The notes below the pieces were generated by a model. It did no database searches. It was not told the origin of the DNA and saw nothing but the letters and a program-made list of their open reading frames with translations. DNA of 64,000 bases from Plastoroseomonas hellenica (GTDB lineage Bacteria; Pseudomonadota; Alphaproteobacteria; Acetobacterales; Acetobacteraceae). Below, piece after piece: positions 9,908-18,294 of the stretch; position 1 is the stretch's first letter; every line of letters starts with the position of its first letter. Location of the stretch: positions 62,001 to 126,000 of the forward strand of contig NZ_JAAGBB010000014.1 of the NCBI RefSeq assembly GCF_018129085.1, in the 5' to 3' direction. Made by a program: the position numbers and the translations under genes.

Positions 9908-10645
9908 ATGAAGCTTCTGCTTGTGAACGGAAACACCGATCCGGCCATCACCGCGCTCATCCTGGCACGTGCGGAGGCAGCCCTGCCGCGGCTCGGGCTG
10001 CCGCATCTGAGGCTGGAGGCGGTCACGGCGCCCTTCGGGGCCCGCTACATCGCCAGCCGGGCGGCGGTCGCCGTCGCCTCCCATGCGGTGCTCGAGGCGC
10101 TGGCCGAGCACCTGACCCCTGCCCATGACGCCGCCATCATCGCCTGCTTCGGGGAGCCGGGGCTGGAAGCCGCGCGGGAGCTCTGCGCCGTGCCGGTGCG
10201 CGGCATGGCGGAGGCGAGCCTCGCGGTCGGCTTCCGCATCGCGCCACGCATCGCCCTGCTGACCGGCGGTGCCGCCTGGGTGCCGATGCTGGAGGAATTC
10301 TGCGCGTTGCGCGGCTTCGGCCGCGACCAGGTGCTGGTGCGCGCGGTCGCGCCCACCGGCGACATGATCGCGCGCGAGCCGGATCGCGCGCTGGCCCTGC
10401 TGGCCGAGGCGGCGCGGGACGCGGCGGCTGAGGGCGCGGCGGCGGTGGTGCTCGGCGGCGCCGGGCTCGCGGGTCTCGCGGAGCGCATCGCGGGCGAGGT
10501 GCCGGTGCCGCTGCTCGACAGCCTGGACTGCGCGCTGATCGAGGCGGCCGCCGGCTCGGCCACCGCCTGCCCCGCCTCGCAGGCGCCCCAGGCGGGGCTG
10601 TCGCCGACGCTTGCCGCGCTGTTCGGTCGCATGCCCGCAACCTGA
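9908..10645 (+). CDS. Asp/Glu/hydantoin racemase-family protein, second catalytic cysteine replaced
   Basis: This 245-residue cytoplasmic protein belongs to the Asp/Glu/hydantoin racemase superfamily. The N-terminal strand LLLVNGNTDPAIT and the first active-site motif IIACFGEPGL (Cys80) are intact. The second site, usually VLGCAG, reads VVLGGAGLAG, so Gly184 stands where the second catalytic cysteine is expected. A one-cysteine enzyme could act as an isomerase or decarboxylase rather than a two-base racemase, or be inactive; this is inference. It is divergent from one peptide receptor and upstream of another, which suggests a role with amino-acid-derived substrates. Confidence 0.82.
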   Translation: MKLLLVNGNTDPAITALILARAEAALPRLGLPHLRLEAVTAPFGARYIASRAAVAVASHAVLEALAEHLTPAHDAAIIACFGEPGLEAARELCAVPVRGMAEASLAVGFRIAPRIALLTGGAAWVPMLEEFCALRGFGRDQVLVRAVAPTGDMIAREPDRALALLAEAARDAAAEGAAAVVLGGAGLAGLAERIAGEVPVPLLDSLDCALIEAAAGSATACPASQAPQAGLSPTLAALFGRMPAT

Positions 10646-10748
10646 AGGTCTCGTAAGGCCGTATCGCCTTTTTCCTGCGATGACGCGTGATAAGCTCCGC
10701 CGGCCAAAGCCCCTGATGTCAACGAGGGCTCAGCGAGGAAAACGTCCC

Positions 10749-12335
10749 ATGCAACGTCGACACCTGCTCTCAGGGGCAGCCGCGGCCATGGCCGTCGGCG
10801 GTCGCCTTGCCGCCCCCGCCATCGGCGCCGAAACCAAGACGCTGATCCATGTACCGCAGGCCAGCATGGCCAGCCTGGATCCGGTCTGGACCACGGCGGT
10901 CGTCACCCGCAACGCCGGGGCGATGATCTGGGAAACGCTTTACGGGCGCGACGAGCAGCTCCGCGCCCGGCCCCAGATGGTCGAAGGCCACACGGTCGAG
11001 GATGGCGGCAAGCGCTGGACCATGCGGCTGCGCGAAGGGCTGCTGTTCCATGACGGCGAGCCGGTGCGCGCACGCGACTGCGTCGCCTCGGTCCGCCGCT
11101 GGATGAAGCGGGATCCGATCGGCCAGACCATCGAGGCGCGGCTCGATGCGCTGGAGGCGCCGGATGACCGCACCCTGGTGTTCCGGCTGAACAAGCCCTT
11201 CTCCTCGCTGCCCTACGCACTGGCGAAGACCCAGCCGACGCCGGTGATCATGCCGGAGCGGCTGGCCCTGACCAGCCCGCACACCCAGGTCGCGGAGGTC
11301 ATCGGCAGCGGGCCGTTCCGCTGGGTGGCCAACGAGTTCGTGCCGGGCAGCCGCTCGGTCTTCGCGAAGAACGAGCGCTACAATCCGCGCAACGAGCCGG
11401 CGAGCTTCTGCGCCGGCGGCTATCGGGTGATGGTCGACCGGGTCGAGTGGCGCTTCATCCCGGATCCGGCGACATCAGGCAACGCCCTGATCAACGGCGA
11501 GGTGGACTGGATCGACCAGCCGCTGCCGGACCTGCTGCCGCTACTGCGGCGATCGCGCGGCGTCAGCGTCGAGGTCCTGGACAATTACGGCACCTTCGGT
11601 GCGATGCGGCCGAATTCCATGCAGGGGCCGACCGCCAACCCGGCAATCCGCCGGGTGATGCTGGCGGCGGTCGACCAGGTCGCCTGCATGACCGCGGCAA
11701 TGGGCGAGGACCGTTCGCTGTTCCGTGCCCCGGTCGGCTTCTTCCTGCCCGGCACGCCCTCGGCAAGCGATGTCGGCATGGAGGCGGTGCTGAACCGGCC
11801 GAGCCTGACCGAGCTGAAGCGCATGCTGGCCGCGACCGGCTATGCCGGGGAGCGGGTGGTGCTGATGCACCCGACCGACCAGAGCTTCTACCACGCCATG
11901 ACCAGCGTGGTCGCGGCGGGCCTGCGCGAGGTCGGCTTCAACCTCGACGAGCAGTCGATGGACTGGGGCACGGTGGTGCAGCGGCGGACCAGCATGGAGC
12001 CGCTCGAGAGGGGCGGCTGGTCGCTGTTCCCCTCTGGCTTCCCGGCGGCGGAGTACCGCGACCCGGTCTTCGCCTCCAACCTGCGCGGCAATGGCCGCGA
12101 CGCCTGGTTCGGCTGGCCGGACGACCCGCAGGTCGAGGCGATGCGCACCGCCTGGATGGACACCACCGACGAGGCGGAGCAGCAGCGGCTGGACCGCGCG
12201 ATCCAGCAGCGCAGCTTTGAGACGGTGCCCTTCATCCCGCTCGGCCAGTACCTGCCGCCGGCGGCCTTCCGGCGGAACATCACCGGCTTGCTGAAGGGCG
12301 CCGTGCCGGTCTTTTGGAATGTGAGTAAATCTTAG
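10749..12335 (+). CDS. Periplasmic substrate-binding protein of a peptide-type ABC transporter (second copy)
   Basis: This is a 528-residue family-5 solute receptor with a Tat-like signal, MQRRHLLSGAAAAMAVGG, and likely cleavage after PAIGA. The conserved segment GKRWTMRLREGLLFHDGEPV corresponds to the family signature. The ATG at 10749 follows GAGGAAA at good spacing; earlier in-frame codons lack one. Its closest gene partner is the racemase-like gene 103 bases upstream. No permease follows: repeat R1 and then stator genes do, so it is an orphan receptor or uses the DppBC pair on the other strand. Confidence 0.92.
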   Translation: MQRRHLLSGAAAAMAVGGRLAAPAIGAETKTLIHVPQASMASLDPVWTTAVVTRNAGAMIWETLYGRDEQLRARPQMVEGHTVEDGGKRWTMRLREGLLFHDGEPVRARDCVASVRRWMKRDPIGQTIEARLDALEAPDDRTLVFRLNKPFSSLPYALAKTQPTPVIMPERLALTSPHTQVAEVIGSGPFRWVANEFVPGSRSVFAKNERYNPRNEPASFCAGGYRVMVDRVEWRFIPDPATSGNALINGEVDWIDQPLPDLLPLLRRSRGVSVEVLDNYGTFGAMRPNSMQGPTANPAIRRVMLAAVDQVACMTAAMGEDRSLFRAPVGFFLPGTPSASDVGMEAVLNRPSLTELKRMLAATGYAGERVVLMHPTDQSFYHAMTSVVAAGLREVGFNLDEQSMDWGTVVQRRTSMEPLERGGWSLFPSGFPAAEYRDPVFASNLRGNGRDAWFGWPDDPQVEAMRTAWMDTTDEAEQQRLDRAIQQRSFETVPFIPLGQYLPPAAFRRNITGLLKGAVPVFWNVSKS

Positions 12336-12350
12336 ATGACTTATGTCTGA

Positions 12351-12526
12351 CCTCAGGCGCCGGCGCCGGCATCCGCCGGCTTGGCTTGCGCGCTGTCAGG
12401 GCAGCTCCGGTGACGGCTGTCGGTCGCGCGCGGGGCCGCATTCGCGGCCCCGGGGCATCGCTGCGCTCGCCCCGCAGAGATTGGTGGCGGCCTGCGGCCG
12501 CTGGGGGGTTGGACTAGGCTGGGGCC
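12351..12526. repeat. Dispersed repeat R1, copy b
   Basis: Second copy of the block at 5254-5424, in the same orientation and again just downstream of a plus-strand stop codon (12335). The hairpin GGGGCCGC-ATTC-GCGGCCCC (12432-12451) is unchanged, while sequences between the conserved blocks differ. The rest of the 12336-12568 gap is the short leader of the stator genes. Confidence 0.75.
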
Positions 12527-12531
12527 TTTAG

Positions 12532-12549
12532 CGCCCGCTTAAGCAGGCG
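12532..12549. promoter_or_regulatory. Near-perfect palindrome upstream of motB
   Basis: CGCCCGCTT/AAGCAGGCG is an 18-bp palindrome with one mismatched pair, ending 19 bases before the motB ATG. It could be an operator or the end of a terminator formed with the preceding repeat. No sigma-28-like promoter is recognisable around it. Confidence 0.3.
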
Positions 12550-12568
12550 GTGCGCATGATCGCGCACG

Positions 12569-13609
12569 ATGAGTGCAAAACGCAGGGGCCGCGGCGGCGG
12601 CACGATCGTCATCAGGCGCGAGGAATCCGGGGAACACGCCCATCACGGGGGTGCCTGGAAAGTCGCCTACGCCGATTTCGTGACCGCGATGATGGCGTTC
12701 TTCCTCCTGATGTGGCTGCTCAATGCCACGGACGAGGAGAAGCGCCGAGGCCTCGCGGACTACTTCTCGCAGGCCAACCTGCTCGGGCGCGGCGCCTCCG
12801 GCTCCGGCCAGCCCTTCGGCGGGCGAACCCCGCATGACCCCTCCCCGATGACCACGACCACCGGCGCGCCGCGTCTCCAGATGGGGACGGCCGTGGTGCT
12901 GGACATCGAGGAGGACGACAGCGACACGCCCGCCACGCCGATCGTCCGCCGCGAGGGCCCGCTCGGTGAAGACGAGGACGCGGAGGCGCGCCGCACCCAG
13001 GCGACCCCGGATGGCGCCCGCGCCGGTCCCGCGCCCGCGCATGCCGGCCCCGCGACCCGGCCCGCCGAGCTCCCCGATCCGGAGCGGCTCACCGATGCCG
13101 CACTCCATGCCGAGCAGGCCCGGCGCGAGCAGGCCGCTTTCGAACAGGCGGCCGAGCAGATCCGCCAGGCGGTCGCCGCCGACCCGGCGCTGGCCGATCT
13201 CGGGCGCCAGCTCATGATCGAACAAGTGCCGGAAGGGCTGCGCATCCAGCTCCTGGACGCGGAGCGGCAGCCGATGTTCGCGCTCGGTGGCGCCGCGCCC
13301 AATGACCGCTCCCGCGCGCTGATCGCGCGCGTCGCGCAGGTTGTCCAACGGCTGCCCAACGCCATCTCCATCGCCGGCCACACCGACGCCACCCAGTTCC
13401 GCGGCGCCGGCAGCAACTGGGATCTTTCGGCCGACCGCGCCAATGCCACGCGCCGCCTGCTGACCGAGGCGGGCGTCGCGGAGACCCGGATGCGCAGCGT
13501 CACCGGCATGGCCGACCGCGACCTGTTGATCGCCGACCAGCCGAACAACGCCGCCAACCGGCGCGTCTCGATCACCCTGATCCGGCAGGCGGGGGAGCAG
13601 GGCCGATGA
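12569..13609 (+). CDS. motB: Flagellar motor stator protein MotB
   Basis: This 346-residue protein anchors the proton-driven stator to peptidoglycan. After a basic cytoplasmic tail comes the single membrane helix with the proton-binding aspartate (AYADFVTAMMAFFLLMWLLN, about residues 33-52). A long, variable linker rich in Pro, Ala and charged residues follows (about 75-185). The C-terminal OmpA-type peptidoglycan-binding domain contains SIAGHTDATQFRG. The gene precedes motA and overlaps it by 4 bases, the reverse of the usual motA-motB order. No other flagellar gene is nearby. Confidence 0.93.
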   Translation: MSAKRRGRGGGTIVIRREESGEHAHHGGAWKVAYADFVTAMMAFFLLMWLLNATDEEKRRGLADYFSQANLLGRGASGSGQPFGGRTPHDPSPMTTTTGAPRLQMGTAVVLDIEEDDSDTPATPIVRREGPLGEDEDAEARRTQATPDGARAGPAPAHAGPATRPAELPDPERLTDAALHAEQARREQAAFEQAAEQIRQAVAADPALADLGRQLMIEQVPEGLRIQLLDAERQPMFALGGAAPNDRSRALIARVAQVVQRLPNAISIAGHTDATQFRGAGSNWDLSADRANATRRLLTEAGVAETRMRSVTGMADRDLLIADQPNNAANRRVSITLIRQAGEQGR

Positions 13610-14472
13610 CCTCGATCGCCGGCCTTGGGCTGCTGCTCGGCGCCGTGTTCGGCGGCTACATGCTGGCCGGCGGCAAGTTCGGCATCATCATGCATGCCCT
13701 GCCCTTCGAGATGATGATCATCGGCGGCGCCGCCGCCGGTGCCTTCATCATGGCGAACAGCCTGAGCGACGTGAAGCACACGCTCAGCGCCATCGGGAAG
13801 AGCCTGAAGGGTGCCCGCTTCCGCAAGCAGGACTATCTGGAGCTGCTGAGCCTGCTCTACTTCCTGGTCCGTCTGGTGCAGACCAAGGGCCCGATGGCGC
13901 TGGAGCCGCATATCGAGAAGCCCGATGAGAGCACCGCCTTCCAGAAATTCCCGAAGCTCGCCGCCGATCACCACGCGACGCATCTGATCTGCGACTACCT
14001 GCGCATGGTCGGCATGAATGCCGACGACCCGCACCAGATCGAGGACGTGATGGCGCGGGAGCTGAAGAAGATCCACCAGGAGGAGCTGCACGCCTCCCAC
14101 GCGCTGCAGAGCGTCGCGGATGCGCTGCCGGCGCTCGGCATCGTCGCGGCGGTGCTCGGCGTCATCAAGACCATGGCCTCGATCGACCAGCCGCCGGCGG
14201 TGCTCGGCGCCATGATCGGCGGCGCGCTGGTCGGCACCTTCCTCGGCGTGCTGCTCGCCTATGGCCTGGTCGGCCCCTTCGCCAGCCGGCTGAAGGGCGT
14301 GGTGGACGAGGAAAGCAAGTATTTCGAGGTGATCCGCGCTGTCCTGGTCGCGCATCTGCATGGCAATGCCCCACAGGTCGCGGTGGAGACCGGCCGCAAG
14401 ATGGTCCCAAGCGACCAGATGCCGAGCTTCCCGGAACTCGAGCAGGCGCTGCAGGATCTGGTGATCGCTTGA
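13606..14472 (+). CDS. motA: Flagellar motor stator protein MotA
   Basis: This is a 288-residue inner-membrane protein with four membrane helices: two at the N-terminus and two near residues 165-220 (ALPALGIVAAVLGVIKTM and AMIGGALVGTFLGVLLAYGL). The conserved channel proline is in PALGIVAAVLG. The large cytoplasmic loop (about 60-160) carries the rotor-facing charged residues. Length and motifs are canonical. It is translationally coupled to motB through ATGA. Confidence 0.95.
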   Translation: MTSIAGLGLLLGAVFGGYMLAGGKFGIIMHALPFEMMIIGGAAAGAFIMANSLSDVKHTLSAIGKSLKGARFRKQDYLELLSLLYFLVRLVQTKGPMALEPHIEKPDESTAFQKFPKLAADHHATHLICDYLRMVGMNADDPHQIEDVMARELKKIHQEELHASHALQSVADALPALGIVAAVLGVIKTMASIDQPPAVLGAMIGGALVGTFLGVLLAYGLVGPFASRLKGVVDEESKYFEVIRAVLVAHLHGNAPQVAVETGRKMVPSDQMPSFPELEQALQDLVIA

Positions 14473-14522
14473 GCCGACGGGCATCTTGACCTGCGGTGCG
14501 TGGCGGCACAATCAGCCGGGCC

Positions 14523-14966
14523 ATGGACACCGCCCCCGACCACGCCGCCGCCTCCTCTCCCTTCCATGACCTGCTCGGGCTCGAGCTGGCCGAGTGGCGC
14601 GCGGGCTTCGCGCGGATGGTCTGCAGGCTCGGCCCGCAGCACATGAACCGCTCCGGCATCGCGCATGGCGGCGTGATCCTGGCGCTGATCGACCAATCGG
14701 CCGCCTTCTCCGGCCTTCATTGCACGGTGCCCGGCAATGTGCGGCGGGCGGTGACCGTCGACCTCGACTGCCGCTTCACCGGCCAGGTCTCCGCCGGCAT
14801 CGTCAGTGCCGAAGGCCGCGTCGTCAGCGCCGGCCGCAGCATCTTCTTCTGCCGCACGGACGTCTTCGACGCGGAAGGCCGGATGGTGGCCTTCGGTGCC
14901 TCCACCCACCGCTACCGCAAAGGGAGCGAAGTGCCGGAGGGCGTGCCGGCAGGGACACCGGTGTAA
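14523..14966 (+). CDS. PaaI-type hotdog-fold thioesterase
   Basis: This is a 147-residue single hotdog domain. The motif GIAHGGVILALIDQSAAF around residues 45-62 matches the PaaI/DUF4442-like acyl-CoA thioesterases, with the usual Gly-Gly and the acidic residue on the central helix. Such enzymes hydrolyse aryl- or acyl-CoA. I chose the ATG at 14523 over a GTG 27 bases earlier; neither has a strong ribosome site. It follows motA by 50 bases, but no functional link is apparent. Confidence 0.85.
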   Translation: MDTAPDHAAASSPFHDLLGLELAEWRAGFARMVCRLGPQHMNRSGIAHGGVILALIDQSAAFSGLHCTVPGNVRRAVTVDLDCRFTGQVSAGIVSAEGRVVSAGRSIFFCRTDVFDAEGRMVAFGASTHRYRKGSEVPEGVPAGTPV

Positions 14967-14970
14967 CCCT

Positions 14971-15001
14971 GTCCCGAAGTGGGCTCTGCCCTCTCCGGGA
15001 C
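14971..15001. terminator. Hairpin between convergent thioesterase and dehydratase genes
   Basis: GTCCCG (14971-14976) pairs with CGGGAC (14996-15001), and inside it GGGC (14981-14984) pairs with GCCC (14988-14991). It lies just between two convergent stops, as expected of a shared terminator. There is no T tract. Confidence 0.45.
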
Positions 15002-15005
15002 CGCG

Positions 15006-15941
15006 TCACACCAGCGCGTCCGTGTTCGCCCCGCACACCAGCACGCCAACCCTGGCGCCGGCCGGCGGCTGGAAGGCGCCGCAGACCAGCGCCGCCAGCG
15101 CGGTGGCGCCGCCGGGTTCCACGGCCAGGCGGCAGGCATCCCAGAGGCGGCGCCGGGCTTCGGTGATGGCCGCGTCCGGCACCAGCACGCTCTCGATGCC
15201 CTGCGCCTGGGCGGCGGCGAAGCCGAGCGCGCCGATCTGCCGTGCGCCCAGGCTGTCGGCCGCGACGCCGCCGACCGGGGCCGCCACCGGCCGGCCGGCG
15301 GCAAGCGCCAGATGCAGCGCCGGGCAGCCTTCCGGCTCCACGGCGACCAGCCGTGTCGCGCCGCCCCAGCCGGCGATGCCGCCGATCAGCCCGCCACCGC
15401 CGACCGCGACCAGGAGATGGGTCAGACCCGGCGCCTGGCGCTCGATCTCCGGCGCCAGCGTGCCCTGGCCGGCGAGCACGGCCGGCTGGTCATAGGCATG
15501 GATCAGGCGCGCGCCGGTCTCCGCCGCCCTCGCCTCGGAGGCCTGGCGGGCCTCGTCGTAGGTGGCGCCGCCGATCACCAGCCGGGCACCGAGTGCCGCG
15601 ATGCGGGCGCGCTTGGCGGCACCGGTGATCTCCGGGACGAAGATCTCGGCGGGGACACCGAGGGTCCGGGCAGCGGCGGCGACCGCGGCGCCGTGGTTGC
15701 CGCCCGAGGCGGCGATGACGCCGGCACCCGGGACCGGCGCCGCCAGCAGGCTGTTGAAGGCGCCGCGCGCCTTGAAGCTGCCGGAGACCTGCAGATGCTC
15801 GAGCTTCAGGAGCAGCGGCGCGCCGGCGGGCAGCCCCAGCGCCTCCGGCGGCAGGGCGAAGACGGGGGTTTCACGGACATGGCCGGCGATGCGTGCGGCG
15901 GCGGCGGTGATTGCCGTGCGATCGGAATGATTCACATTCAT
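15006..15941 (-). CDS. PLP-dependent threonine/serine dehydratase-family enzyme
   Basis: This is a 311-residue fold-type II PLP enzyme. The Schiff-base lysine is in VSGSFKARGAFN (about Lys58), the substrate loop is ASGGNHGAAVA and the phosphate loop is VGGGGLIGG. It probably deaminates threonine or serine to a 2-oxo acid; the missing C-terminal ACT domain points to a catabolic or racemase-like member. The ATG at 15941 begins MNVNHSDR; there is no good ribosome site, and the frame stays open far upstream through hprK and rapZ on the other strand, which is a shadow. It is divergent from hprK. Confidence 0.88.
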   Translation of the reverse strand: MNVNHSDRTAITAAAARIAGHVRETPVFALPPEALGLPAGAPLLLKLEHLQVSGSFKARGAFNSLLAAPVPGAGVIAASGGNHGAAVAAAARTLGVPAEIFVPEITGAAKRARIAALGARLVIGGATYDEARQASEARAAETGARLIHAYDQPAVLAGQGTLAPEIERQAPGLTHLLVAVGGGGLIGGIAGWGGATRLVAVEPEGCPALHLALAAGRPVAAPVGGVAADSLGARQIGALGFAAAQAQGIESVLVPDAAITEARRRLWDACRLAVEPGGATALAALVCGAFQPPAGARVGVLVCGANTDALV

Positions 15942-16056
15942 CCCGTCAGGCTGGCAGGGCCCGGCCCGCAGCACAACCGCGCGGCGCTTCCCCCCTCGCC
16001 CCCTTTCTGCCATCTTCCGCACCCGCGAACAGGCGGGCGACCCCTTTGGAGGCGAC

Positions 16057-16503
16057 ATGACCTTCCACGGCGGTTGCGCGGCCCGGAACGGCGAGGGCGT
16101 GATGCTCCTCGGTCCGCCGGGGTCCGGCAAATCGGACTTGCTGCTCAGGCTGCTCGGCCACGGCTGGACGCTGGTGGCGGATGACCAGGTGGAGGTAGTT
16201 GCGCATGGCGGGTCCGGGCTCGTCGCTTGCGCCCCGCCCGCGCTCTCCGGTCTGTTGGAGGTGCGCGGCGTGGGTATTCGGAAGGACGTGCCGGTGACGC
16301 CGCAGGTGCCCTTGCGCCTGGTGGTGCGGCTGGTGCCGCGCGCCGATGTGCCGCGCCTGCCGGATGCCGCGGCCTGGACCCATGCCGGGCACGCCCTGCC
16401 GGTGCTGGCGCTCGATCCCTTCGCCGCCTCGGCCCCGGACAAGCTGGCGCTGGCGCTGGATGTCGCGCTCGGCAAGGCGCGCCTCGCCTCGGGCTTCGGC
16501 TGA
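16057..16503 (+). CDS. hprK: HPr kinase/phosphorylase, short alphaproteobacterial form
   Basis: This 148-residue protein corresponds to the C-terminal catalytic domain only, as usual in alphaproteobacteria. The Walker A motif GPPGSGKSDLLLRLL is at residues 19-33, LVADDQVEV carries the catalytic acidic pair, and LLEVRGVGI matches the HprK signature. It phosphorylates the regulatory serine of HPr, which is present two genes downstream. The ATG follows GGAGGCGAC. It heads a five-gene unit with rapZ, EIIA, HPr and EI. The usual upstream neighbours chvG/chvI are absent. Confidence 0.93.
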   Translation: MTFHGGCAARNGEGVMLLGPPGSGKSDLLLRLLGHGWTLVADDQVEVVAHGGSGLVACAPPALSGLLEVRGVGIRKDVPVTPQVPLRLVVRLVPRADVPRLPDAAAWTHAGHALPVLALDPFAASAPDKLALALDVALGKARLASGFG

Positions 16504-16514
16504 GCACCTGACCC

Positions 16515-17504
16515 ATGGACATCGCCCCCCCGTCCGATCCTGCATCCCCGTCCCAGCGCGAAACCGTCCTGGTCACCGGCCTGTCCGGTGCCGGGAAGGC
16601 GTCCGTGCTGAAGGTGCTGGAAGATCTCGGCTTCGAGACGGTGGACAACCCGCCGCTCTCGGTGCTGGAGGCGCTGGTCGGCGACGGCACCCAGCCGCTC
16701 GGCGCCGGCATCGATGCCCGCACCCGCGATTTCGAAGCCGCGACCGCGCTGCGCCTGCTGGACCGGCTGCGGATGCGTCCGGACATCGCGGTAACGCTGG
16801 TCTTCGTGACGGCCGAGGCGGATGTGATCCTGCGCCGCTATACCGAGACGCGCCGGCGCCACCCGCTGGCGCCCGGAGGCCCGCTCGGCAGCCGGGTCGC
16901 GGACGGCGTTGCCCGGGAAGCGGCGCTGATGGCGCCGCTGCTGGATGCCGCCGACATGGTGGTTGATACCACCGACCTGCCGTTGCCGGAGATGCGGCGG
17001 CTGATCGAGCGCCGCTTCCGCCCGGAAGGCGGGGGCCTCTCGCTCAGCGTGATGTCCTTCGCCTATCCGAAGGGGCTGCCGCGGGAGGCCGATCTGGTCT
17101 TCGACTTGCGCTTTCTGCGCAATCCGCATTACGACCCCGTGCTGCGCCCGCTGACCGGGCGTGACCCCGAGGTCGCCGCCTTCATTGAGGCGGACCCGGA
17201 TTTCGCGCCCTTCTTCGCACGCATGACAGGGCTGCTGGATCCGCTGCTGCCGCGCTACACCGCAGAAGGCAAGAAATACCTGACGATCGCGCTTGGCTGC
17301 ACCGGCGGGAAGCACCGCTCGGTCCTGGCAGCGGAACGCCTGACACACCATCTTCACGCAGACGGCTGGCGGGTGGCGCTCACCCACCGGGAGATCGGCG
17401 GCGGCATTTTGCCGGCCGCGGTCCCGGCCCCTGCCGCCGAACCCCGCAACGGCAGCGCCGCCGACGGGAAGACGGGTCGGGAGGCCCTGACGAAGACATC
17501 ATGA
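16515..17504 (+). CDS. rapZ: RNase adapter / nucleotide-binding protein RapZ
   Basis: This is a 329-residue cytoplasmic P-loop protein. The Walker A motif GLSGAGKAS is at residues 22-30, followed by ETVDNPPLSVLEAL, and the conserved C-terminal motif is TIALGCTGGKHRSV. In enterics RapZ guides RNase E to a glucosamine-related sRNA; in alphaproteobacteria its role is less defined. The tail after residue 300 is Ala/Pro-rich and not conserved. Its stop overlaps the EIIA start by 4 bases. Confidence 0.95.
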   Translation: MDIAPPSDPASPSQRETVLVTGLSGAGKASVLKVLEDLGFETVDNPPLSVLEALVGDGTQPLGAGIDARTRDFEAATALRLLDRLRMRPDIAVTLVFVTAEADVILRRYTETRRRHPLAPGGPLGSRVADGVAREAALMAPLLDAADMVVDTTDLPLPEMRRLIERRFRPEGGGLSLSVMSFAYPKGLPREADLVFDLRFLRNPHYDPVLRPLTGRDPEVAAFIEADPDFAPFFARMTGLLDPLLPRYTAEGKKYLTIALGCTGGKHRSVLAAERLTHHLHADGWRVALTHREIGGGILPAAVPAPAAEPRNGSAADGKTGREALTKTS

Positions 17505-17941
17505 TCGGTCTTGTGCTGGTCACCCACGGCCGTTTGGCCGAGGAGTTGCGGCTCGCCATGGAACACGTGGTCGGCAAGCAGCCCGCCGTCGCCACCGTCT
17601 GCATCGGGCCGGAGGACGACATGGAACACAGCCGCCGCGATATCGGCGGCTGCATCGATGCCGTGGATCAGGGCGACGGCGTCGTCGTGCTCACGGACAT
17701 GCATGGCGGCACGCCGTCCAACCTGGCCGTGCAGATGATGCAGGAGCGCGCCGGCGTCCAGGTGATCGCCGGCGTGAACGTGCCGATGCTGGTCAAGCTC
17801 GCGAAGCTGCGCGGCAGCGAAAAGCTGGCCGACGCCGTGGAGCATGCCAAGATGGCCGGCCGCAAATACATCGCCTGCGGCGCCGACATACTCAACGGCA
17901 ATGTGAACGGCGTGGTGAAGAACGGGGGACGCGGCACGTGA
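17501..17941 (+). CDS. PTS EIIA component, mannose family
   Basis: This is a 146-residue cytoplasmic phosphocarrier. The phosphorylated histidine is His9 in GLVLVTHGRLAEEL, and TDMHGGTPSNLA is the second conserved loop of EIIA-Man. There is no EIIB or EIIC here, so it probably regulates targets rather than moving sugar. It is translationally coupled on both sides (ATGA with rapZ, GTGA with HPr). Confidence 0.93.
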   Translation: MIGLVLVTHGRLAEELRLAMEHVVGKQPAVATVCIGPEDDMEHSRRDIGGCIDAVDQGDGVVVLTDMHGGTPSNLAVQMMQERAGVQVIAGVNVPMLVKLAKLRGSEKLADAVEHAKMAGRKYIACGADILNGNVNGVVKNGGRGT

Positions 17942-18294
17942 ACGAATGGCCGGATGATGCGGATGCGCGGCCAGAGCCCGTCATGACGCCCGTCGCCGCC
18001 GATGCCGGCACCACTGGCGGCGATCTGGTACTGCGTCGCACCATCGTGATCTGCAACGCCCGCGGCCTGCATGCTCGCGCCGCCGCCAAGCTGGTGGCGC
18101 TGGCCGAGCGATATTCCGCCTGCATGAACGTCGTGGCCAATGGTCAGACGGTGCCTGCCTGTTCCATCATGGGCCTCATGATGCTGGGGGCCGGGAAGGG
18201 CGCCCAGATCACGGTCGAGGCCGAAGGATGGGACGCAAGGGAAGCCCTGGACGCTGTGGCCGGCCTCATCGAGGCCGGCTTCCATGAAGACTGA
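17938..18294 (+). CDS. HPr phosphocarrier protein with N-terminal extension
   Basis: This 118-residue protein has an HPr domain from about residue 30. His45 in NARGLHARAAAK accepts phosphate from EI. Ser76 in ACSIMGLMMLG is the regulatory serine for HprK, so both switches are intact. The GTG start overlaps the EIIA stop (GTGA). The first 30 residues are acidic and unlike standard HPr; a later start at Met16 is possible but would break the coupling. Confidence 0.92.
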   Translation: MNEWPDDADARPEPVMTPVAADAGTTGGDLVLRRTIVICNARGLHARAAAKLVALAERYSACMNVVANGQTVPACSIMGLMMLGAGKGAQITVEAEGWDAREALDAVAGLIEAGFHED

